From the NCBI GenBank assembly GCA_900764025.1, contig CAAFMM010000309.1, positions 1 to 10,793 of the forward strand: a stretch of DNA of 10,793 nt. Reading direction: 5' to 3'. This DNA is from an uncultured Collinsella sp. (GTDB lineage Bacteria > Actinomycetota > Coriobacteriia > Coriobacteriales > Coriobacteriaceae). Shown here in pieces: positions 6,469-10,793 of this stretch. The notes beneath the pieces were generated by a model. It was not told the DNA's origin. It made no database searches and saw only the letters and a list, made by a program, of their open reading frames with translations. Position numbers and translations under genes: made by a program. The number at the start of each line of letters is the position of its first letter. The stretch's first letter is position 1.

Positions 6469-7359
6469 TTAATCCACGCGCTTGTCGCCCATAAAGAAGA
6501 GCGCCACCGTACCAGTTCCGGTATGCGAGCCAATCAGAGTACCGATGTCATTGATCTCAATCTTGCCTTTAAGCTGCGGAACCTGTTCCTCAATCAACGC
6601 CGCAACTGCCTCGGCATCCTCGCGACACGCCGAGTGCGACATGATGCACTTACCCGAATAATCCGCACCGTCCTGCACGTGTGCCATCATGGTCTTAGCC
6701 ATCTCGGAAATCGCGCGCTTCTTAGTGCGAATCTTCTCACGTGGCGACAGCTTGCCGTCGCAATCGACCGTCATAAGCGGGCAAATCTTAAGCGCCGTGC
6801 CGATGATCGCGCTCGCGGCCGAAATGCGACCGCCGCGCAGGTAGCTCGACAGATCGGTCGAGAAGAACCAGTGGTGAAGGTTGAGTTTATGCTCCTCAAT
6901 CCAAGCGGCCGTCTCGTCGAGCGAAGCGCCGCTATCGCGAACGTTGGCGGCACATTCCGCCAGCAGGCCAAAGCCCGAAGACGCCGCCAGCGAATCGATG
7001 ACGCGCACCTTGCCGCCCTGAGGATAGCGATCCGCGAGCATCTGCGCCGCAACGCAGGCCGATCCATACGTGCCCGAAATACCCGACGACAACGTCAGGT
7101 GCAGCACGTCTTTACCCTCGGCAACAAACGGCTCCCAAAACTCCTCGTACTCACCCACGCTCACCTGAGACGTCTTGGGCATGGCGCCCGCGGCAATCTG
7201 GGCAAAAAACTTGTCCGGCGTAATCGACCGATACAGATCGTCCGTATAGACAACATCGTCGATCTCGTAATGAAAACACACGACAGGGATATTGCGCGAC
7301 GCAAAGAACTCACGGGTTCGGTCGGCGGCGGATTCACAGGTCAGGACAAAATCACTCAT
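6469..7359 (-). CDS. DegV family fatty-acid-binding protein
   Basis: DegV proteins bind a long-chain fatty acid. In Firmicutes the FakB members present it to the kinase FakA, which makes acyl-phosphate for phospholipid synthesis. This 296-residue protein has the family landmarks in order: an N-terminal strand ending in ESAAD, KTSQVS (around 62-67), SSGISGTYGSA (91-101), VIDS (120-123), LRGGRIS (about 174-180), a CPLMTVDCDGKL turn, and near the C-terminus GTLIGSHTGTGTVALFF. The start is ATG at 7359, with AAGGAG 6 bases upstream. An ATG at 7377 is in frame but lies upstream of that site and adds only six residues. No FakA gene is in the window, so the partner is unknown. It is divergent from fbp across a repeat-rich regulatory region. 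Confidence 0.93.
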   Translation of the reverse strand: MSDFVLTCESAADRTREFFASRNIPVVCFHYEIDDVVYTDDLYRSITPDKFFAQIAAGAMPKTSQVSVGEYEEFWEPFVAEGKDVLHLTLSSGISGTYGSACVAAQMLADRYPQGGKVRVIDSLAASSGFGLLAECAANVRDSGASLDETAAWIEEHKLNLHHWFFSTDLSSYLRGGRISAASAIIGTALKICPLMTVDCDGKLSPREKIRTKKRAISEMAKTMMAHVQDGADYSGKCIMSHSACREDAEAVAALIEEQVPQLKGKIEINDIGTLIGSHTGTGTVALFFMGDKRVD

Positions 7360-7387
7360 ATGAGGCTCCTTACTCATTGCTGCGCAA

Positions 7388-7396
7388 ATTATCGCA
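7388..7396 (-). promoter_or_regulatory. candidate extended -10 promoter of degV
   Basis: Read on the minus strand the sequence is TGCGATAAT, an extended -10 element. Transcription would begin near 7381, giving a leader of about 20 bases with the AAGGAG site. The surrounding 11-mer TGTGCGATAAT is identical to that upstream of the MetRS-like gene, which supports it being a real promoter element. Confidence 0.45.
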
Positions 7397-7419
7397 CAGT
7401 GAGCCTACATACGGTACAT

Positions 7420-7460
7420 ATGTCCACTATTTACCAAATCGAACCAAAAATAGTGAACAT
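7420..7460. promoter_or_regulatory. inverted repeat upstream of degV, candidate operator
   Basis: ATGTCCACTATTT (7420-7432) and AAATAGTGAACAT (7448-7460) are reverse complements over 13 bases with one mismatch, separated by 15 bases. The repeat is AT-rich against a GC-rich background. It lies just upstream of the predicted degV -10, in the divergent degV-fbp region. It has no U-tract suited to termination, so a protein-binding site is the likelier reading. A palindrome ACATATGT (7416-7423) overlaps its left arm. Confidence 0.5.
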
Positions 7461-7622
7461 CTTTACCACCGTCGTCCCCACCGACCCCACGCATAAATAT
7501 CTGAGAAAACACCCTCTGTCGTCTCCACTCAACCGCCATATCTACCTCAACTAAATCGATTTACCAAACCGTTCAGCCGACAATTCAGCCGCTGGCGCAA
7601 AATCGAAACAAAAGCGGCGCAT

Positions 7623-7661
7623 ACTGGTAAACGTTTGACGCTGTTTATCAGTTTTACCAGT
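7623..7661. promoter_or_regulatory. inverted repeat before fbp, candidate LacI-type operator
   Basis: ACTGGTAAA (7623-7631) and TTTACCAGT (7653-7661) are perfect reverse complements 21 bases apart. Nested inside, TGGTAAAC (7625-7632) faces GTTTATCA (7643-7650) with one mismatch and a 10-base spacer. The centre of the left arm reads AAACGTTT, the core shape of LacI/GalR-family operators. The repeat ends 18 bases before the fbp start. The 7-mer TTTACCA recurs at 7430, 7462 and 7560 in the same intergenic region. It could alternatively fold as a leader hairpin in the fbp mRNA. Confidence 0.45.
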
Positions 7662-7679
7662 CCCATCGGAAGGTGTTTC

Positions 7680-9596
7680 ATGGTCGCATTCGATCGCAAC
7701 CCGCAAGACTTCAAGTATCTGCGCCTGCTGTCGAGACAGTTCCCCACCGAACAATCCGCGTTTACCGAAATTATCAACCTCTCGGCCATCCTCAACCTAC
7801 CCAAGGGCACCGAGCATTTTATGAGCGACGTGCATGGTGAGTACGAAGCCTTTATGCACATCCTCAACAACTGCTCGGGCGTCGTGCGCGAACATGTCGA
7901 CGAGATCTTTGGCGACACGCTCTCCTTTGACGAAAAGGGCGAGCTGTGCACGCTCATCTACTACCCGCGCGAGAAGATCGACCTGGTCCGCAGCCGGCGC
8001 GAGGACTCGCCAACCTGGTACAAGACGATGCTTGACCAGCTCATCATGGTCGCTCGCTCACTTTCAAGCCGCTACACGCGCTCCAAAGTGCGTAAGGCCA
8101 TCCCGCGCGACTACGCCTACATCATTGACGAGTTGTTGCACACGCACCCGGACGAGAACAACTATCGCGTGCGCTATCACGAGCGCATCGTGGAGTCCAT
8201 CCTGGAGACCGCCAGCGCCGACGACTTTATCGAGTCGCTCGCCTCGCTCATCAAGCGCCTGGCCGTCGACCACCTGCACCTGGTGGGCGACATCTTCGAC
8301 CGAGGCGGCGGCGCGGCTAAGATTATGGACCGCCTGCTCACCTACCATTCGCTCGACATCCAGTGGGGCAACCACGACCTGCTGTGGATGGGCGCTGCGG
8401 CCGGTGAGCCCGCCTGCATCGCCACGGTGCTGCGCAACAACCTACGCTACGACAATTACGAGATCCTCGAGAACGACTACGGCATCTCGCTGCGCGAGCT
8501 TGTTGCCTTTGCCGATGCCACCTACACCGCCGGTGAGCCCATCACCCCGCTGATCAAGGCCATCAACGTGCTGCTCTTTAAGCTAGAGGGCCAGATTATC
8601 CAGCGCCACCCCGAGTTCGATATGACCGACCGCCTGTTACTCGACAAGATCGAACACGACAACGGCACGGTCACGCTCGCCGACGCCAGCGTATGGCCGC
8701 TCACGACCAACGACTTCCCCACCGTCGACCCGGCGGACCCCTATACGCTCACGCCCCAGGAGCAGCACATCATCGACAAGCTCGTGTCCGAGTTTGTCAC
8801 CGCTGATCACCTGCATCGCCATATCGATTTCCTCTATTCCCACGGCTCGATGTACAAGGTCGCCAACGGCAACCTGCTCTTCCACGGCTGCGTTCCGCTC
8901 AACGAAGACGGCACCTTTAGTAGCATGAACTGCCTGGGCACCTGGCACGCTGGCCGCGATTATCTCGATTTTTGCGACCACATCGCCCGCCGCGCGTGGC
9001 GCGTGGGCGACCGCGATGCCCTCGACTGGATGTGGTACCTGTGGATTGGCTTCAATTCACCCGCCAGCGGACGCCTGGTGCGTACCTTTGAGCGCGCCTA
9101 TATCGCCGATAAGAGCACTTGGGTCGAGCCGATGGACCCGTACTTTACGCTTACCAAGTCGCCCTCGGTCTGCGACGACATCATGCGCGAGTTTGGCGTC
9201 GCGCCCATGGCATGTTCGCCGACCGGCCACATCATCAACGGCCACACGCCCGTTAAAACCACCAAAGGCGAGCAGCCCATCCGCGCCGAGGGCAAGCTGC
9301 TGGTCATCGATGGCGGCTTCTGCCGCGCTTACCATCCCAAGACGGGTATCGCCGGCTATACGCTCATCTCGAGCTCGCGCGGCTGCCGCCTCAAGTCGCA
9401 CCGGGCCTTTACGACGGTTGCCGAGGCACTCACGCGCAACGTGGACATCGAAAGCGAGACCAACCGTTTTGACCAAGCGGACCGTCGCCGCATGGTGAGC
9501 GACACCGATACTGGCGCCAAGATCCGTAGCCAAATCCAAGACCTGCGTCAGCTGCTCGATGCGTATAGAAACGGTGCTATCGAGGAGCGCGCCTAG
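7680..9596 (+). CDS. fbp: fructose-1,6-bisphosphatase, class III
   Basis: Hydrolyses fructose-1,6-bisphosphate to fructose-6-phosphate, the committed step of gluconeogenesis, in the cytoplasm. This 638-residue protein belongs to the manganese-dependent class III (Bacillus-type, family length about 640-670), a calcineurin-like metallophosphatase unrelated to the class I and II enzymes. The metal-site motifs are SDVHGE (49-54), LVGDIFDRGG (201-210), WGNHDLLWMG (229-238) and INGHTPV (519-525), then VIDGGFCRAY. A large helical insert lies between the first two, as in the family. The start is ATG at 7680, with GGAAGG about 6-8 bases upstream; an earlier ATG at 7635 lies inside the inverted repeat and lacks such a site. 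Repeats before the start suggest repressor control. A GtrA gene follows on the same strand 78 bases later. Confidence 0.96.
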   Translation: MVAFDRNPQDFKYLRLLSRQFPTEQSAFTEIINLSAILNLPKGTEHFMSDVHGEYEAFMHILNNCSGVVREHVDEIFGDTLSFDEKGELCTLIYYPREKIDLVRSRREDSPTWYKTMLDQLIMVARSLSSRYTRSKVRKAIPRDYAYIIDELLHTHPDENNYRVRYHERIVESILETASADDFIESLASLIKRLAVDHLHLVGDIFDRGGGAAKIMDRLLTYHSLDIQWGNHDLLWMGAAAGEPACIATVLRNNLRYDNYEILENDYGISLRELVAFADATYTAGEPITPLIKAINVLLFKLEGQIIQRHPEFDMTDRLLLDKIEHDNGTVTLADASVWPLTTNDFPTVDPADPYTLTPQEQHIIDKLVSEFVTADHLHRHIDFLYSHGSMYKVANGNLLFHGCVPLNEDGTFSSMNCLGTWHAGRDYLDFCDHIARRAWRVGDRDALDWMWYLWIGFNSPASGRLVRTFERAYIADKSTWVEPMDPYFTLTKSPSVCDDIMREFGVAPMACSPTGHIINGHTPVKTTKGEQPIRAEGKLLVIDGGFCRAYHPKTGIAGYTLISSSRGCRLKSHRAFTTVAEALTRNVDIESETNRFDQADRRRMVSDTDTGAKIRSQIQDLRQLLDAYRNGAIEERA

Positions 9597-9606
9597 CACC
9601 ACCCGC

Positions 9607-9641
9607 GGGGATTGGCTAAACTTGCTGAGTTTGTCATCCCC
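9607..9641 (+). other. two-part hairpin between fbp and the first gtrA gene
   Basis: GGGGAT (9607-9612) pairs with ATCCCC (9636-9641), and inside it AAACT (9618-9622) pairs with AGTTT (9628-9632) around a TGCTG loop. It starts 11 bases after the fbp stop. It lacks a T-run, so it is not a standard intrinsic terminator. It could be a weak or factor-assisted terminator, an mRNA-stabilising end, or a leader structure of the next gene. Confidence 0.4.
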
Positions 9642-9674
9642 ACGGCGCTTTGGCGCCAGCTTAAGGCAGGTACC

Positions 9675-10070
9675 ATGCAAAAGCTCCTTGCGCAGATCAT
9701 GAAATTTGGCGTCGTCGGTGTCATTGCCACGGTTATCGACTTTGGCATTATGAATCTGCTCCACTACGGTCTGGGCCTTAACATCCTAATCGCCAACACC
9801 AGCGGCTTTATCATCTCACTCATCTTTAACTACCTCGCAAGCATGAAGTACGTGTTTGCGCACAAGGAAGGCATGAGCCGCCGCCGCGAGTTCATCATCT
9901 TTGTCGTGCTGTCCGTGATCGGTTTGGTGCTCAACGACGGCATCGTGCTGGCGCTCAACGCCGGCCTGGGACTCGAGGCCAATATCGCCAAGATCTGCGC
10001 CACCGCGCTTGTCATGGTCTACAACTTTGTGACCCGAAAAATCTTCCTGGAGGGCGACGAGACAAAATAG
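9675..10070 (+). CDS. GtrA-family membrane protein (copy 1)
   Basis: A 131-residue GtrA-like protein (PF04138 type). These small integral membrane proteins are linked to cell-surface polysaccharide or teichoic-acid glycosylation, and some are proposed to move undecaprenyl-phosphate-linked sugars across the membrane. Four hydrophobic segments lie at about 10-30, 36-58, 72-93 and 102-120. Family features are KFGVVGVIATVIDF at the start, FNYLASMKYVF (51-61), and YNFVTRKIF (116-124). The start is ATG at 9675, with AAGG 8 bases upstream. A TTG at 9612 is in frame but lies inside the hairpin and has no usable site. It is related to copy 2 downstream, sharing SMKYVF, EGMSR, REF and LSVIGL plus LND in the same order. 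No glycosyltransferase gene is adjacent, so the substrate is unknown. Confidence 0.9.
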   Translation: MQKLLAQIMKFGVVGVIATVIDFGIMNLLHYGLGLNILIANTSGFIISLIFNYLASMKYVFAHKEGMSRRREFIIFVVLSVIGLVLNDGIVLALNAGLGLEANIAKICATALVMVYNFVTRKIFLEGDETK

Positions 10071-10091
10071 CTCGAAACCCCTGCAGCATTA

Positions 10092-10141
10092 CGGCACCCA
10101 CGGACGACGTGCACTCAGCGCAGTATCGTCCGTGGGTGCCG
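10092..10141 (+). terminator. strong hairpin after gtrA copy 1, probable terminator
   Basis: A perfect 16-base inverted repeat: CGGCACCCACGGACGA (10092-10107) and TCGTCCGTGGGTGCCG (10126-10141), with an 18-base loop. It starts 21 bases after the stop of copy 1. The following bases (CTCGTTTACGGG) contain only a short T-run, so termination efficiency is uncertain, but the stem is very stable. Confidence 0.65.
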
Positions 10142-10209
10142 CTCGTTTACGGGCATATTTTCAACGTTTGCGGATTAGCTCTTGAAAATTTGGCGAGTTC
10201 ATATAGTTC

Positions 10210-10239
10210 TTGGCAAAGACCTTACGTTTCCCTTGTAAA
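10210..10239 (+). promoter_or_regulatory. candidate promoter of gtrA copy 2
   Basis: TTGGCA (10210-10215, 5 of 6 to the -35 consensus) is followed after 18 bases by TGTAAA (10234-10239, 4 of 6 to the -10). Transcription would begin near 10246, about 44 bases before the GTG. The surrounding 140 bases are clearly more AT-rich than the flanking genes, as expected for a promoter region. Motif-level support only. Confidence 0.3.
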
Positions 10240-10289
10240 AGCTCTAAAGTATCCACTGCTCGATTCATCAACGCATTGGATGTGATTAC

Positions 10290-10697
10290 GTGCGCAAGGC
10301 GCTGGCACAACCTCATACCAAGCAGTTCCTCAAGTTTGCTGTCGTGGGTCTTATCTCCTTTGGCATCGACTGGGGCATGCTCATTGCGCTCGTCGAGCTG
10401 TTCCACCTCGACTTTTTGATGAGCACCACGGTTTCGTTTATCACGTCCGTCGTGGTCAACTACTGGCTCAGCATGAAGTACGTGTTCGACCACCGCGAAG
10501 GCATGAGCCGCAAGCGCGAGTTCACGATCTTCACCATCCTGTCGGTGATCGGCCTGGGCCTCAACGACCTGTACATGTTTGTGGGCGTCACGTTTTTGAG
10601 CATCGGCTACCAGGCCATGAAGGCCATCGCCACGTTCCTCGTCACCTGGTACAACTACTTCAGCCGCCGCTTCTTCCTCGAGGGCGCACGGTCGTAG
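10290..10697 (+). CDS. GtrA-family membrane protein (copy 2)
   Basis: A 135-residue second GtrA-like protein with the same four-helix layout (about 14-36, 42-60, 77-100 and 105-122). Landmarks are KFAVVGLISFGIDW (15-28), VNYWLSMKYVF (56-66), EGMSRKREF (70-78), LSVIGLGLND (84-93) and YNYFSRRFFLEG (121-132). It is an evident paralogue of copy 1, but separated from it by a hairpin and a probable promoter, so expression may be independent. The start is GTG at 10290; no in-frame ATG, GTG or TTG lies nearby upstream and the Shine-Dalgarno is poor (only GGA about 9 bases before). A clear terminator follows. As with copy 1, the transported or modified glycan cannot be named. Confidence 0.9.
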   Translation: MRKALAQPHTKQFLKFAVVGLISFGIDWGMLIALVELFHLDFLMSTTVSFITSVVVNYWLSMKYVFDHREGMSRKREFTIFTILSVIGLGLNDLYMFVGVTFLSIGYQAMKAIATFLVTWYNYFSRRFFLEGARS

Positions 10698-10723
10698 TCG
10701 ATTCACTATTTGCTTGAATGTAT

Positions 10724-10761
10724 AACCGGTTGGAATTCCCGTTCCAACCGGTTTTTTGTTT
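10724..10761 (+). terminator. intrinsic terminator after gtrA copy 2
   Basis: AACCGGTTGGAA (10724-10735) pairs perfectly with TTCCAACCGGTT (10742-10753) around a 6-base loop, and the stem runs into TTTTTTGTTT. It is a textbook rho-independent terminator 26 bases after the stop. The last 32 bases of the window beyond it show no feature I can support. Confidence 0.95.
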
Positions 10762-10793
10762 GCCGAGAGACCCGGCGACCCAGTCCCATTCGC

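Noticed and set aside
6523-7554. A 343-codon open frame on the plus strand opposite degV
   Set aside because: The minus strand encodes a complete DegV protein with a good ribosome-binding site; the plus-strand translation is arginine-rich and motif-free.
7420-7554. Possible 44-residue protein starting at the ATG at 7420
   Set aside because: There is no ribosome-binding site, the start codon lies within an inverted repeat, and the composition has no clear protein-like pattern.
7625-7638. Catabolite-response (cre) site for CcpA
   Set aside because: Only the AAACGTTT core fits; the outer TG and CA of the cre consensus do not align at the right spacing, so only a general LacI-type site is suggested.

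Overview
The window looks like chromosomal DNA from a high-GC Gram-positive gut anaerobe of the Coriobacteriia, most likely Collinsella or a close relative. This is inferred from GC-rich third codon positions combined with Firmicutes-like gene families: QueH-type epoxyqueuosine reductase, class III fructose-1,6-bisphosphatase and DegV. The species cannot be fixed from sequence alone. No CRISPR array, insertion sequence, phage gene, tRNA or rRNA was seen, and gene packing looks like ordinary core genome.

Left part (1-1486, minus strand): a probable three-gene operon read right to left. It holds a DUF3267 membrane metallopeptidase-like protein, then queH, then queA (cut by the window edge). QueA makes epoxyqueuosine on tRNA and QueH reduces it to queuosine, so the last two steps of queuosine synthesis are adjacent. 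The queH ribosome-binding site overlaps the stop codon of the DUF3267 gene.

Centre-left (1619-4909, plus strand): a 716-residue methionyl-tRNA-synthetase-like protein followed 36 bases later by a NOL1/NOP2/Sun-type RNA m5C methyltransferase. The synthetase-like protein keeps the HIGH motif and overall MetRS layout. However, the KMSKS loop reads KASSS, several methionine-pocket and zinc-site positions are changed, and it carries two large insertions. It may be a MetRS paralogue with altered chemistry, and it is the most interesting item here.

Centre (4934-6437): a 56-residue single-pass membrane protein on the minus strand, convergent with the methyltransferase. Next comes a 363-residue plus-strand protein with an aldolase/ribulose-phosphate-binding-type barrel and unknown function, closed by a clear intrinsic terminator.

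Right part (6469-10761): degV (minus) and fbp (plus) are divergent across a 320-base regulatory region. This region holds two good inverted repeats and five copies of TTTACCA/TGGTAAA. Downstream of fbp lie two tandem GtrA-family membrane proteins, each with its own hairpin or terminator. Functionally the window mixes tRNA modification and translation (queA, queH, MetRS-like, RNA methyltransferase), gluconeogenesis (fbp), fatty-acid binding (degV) and probable envelope polysaccharide work (gtrA pair).
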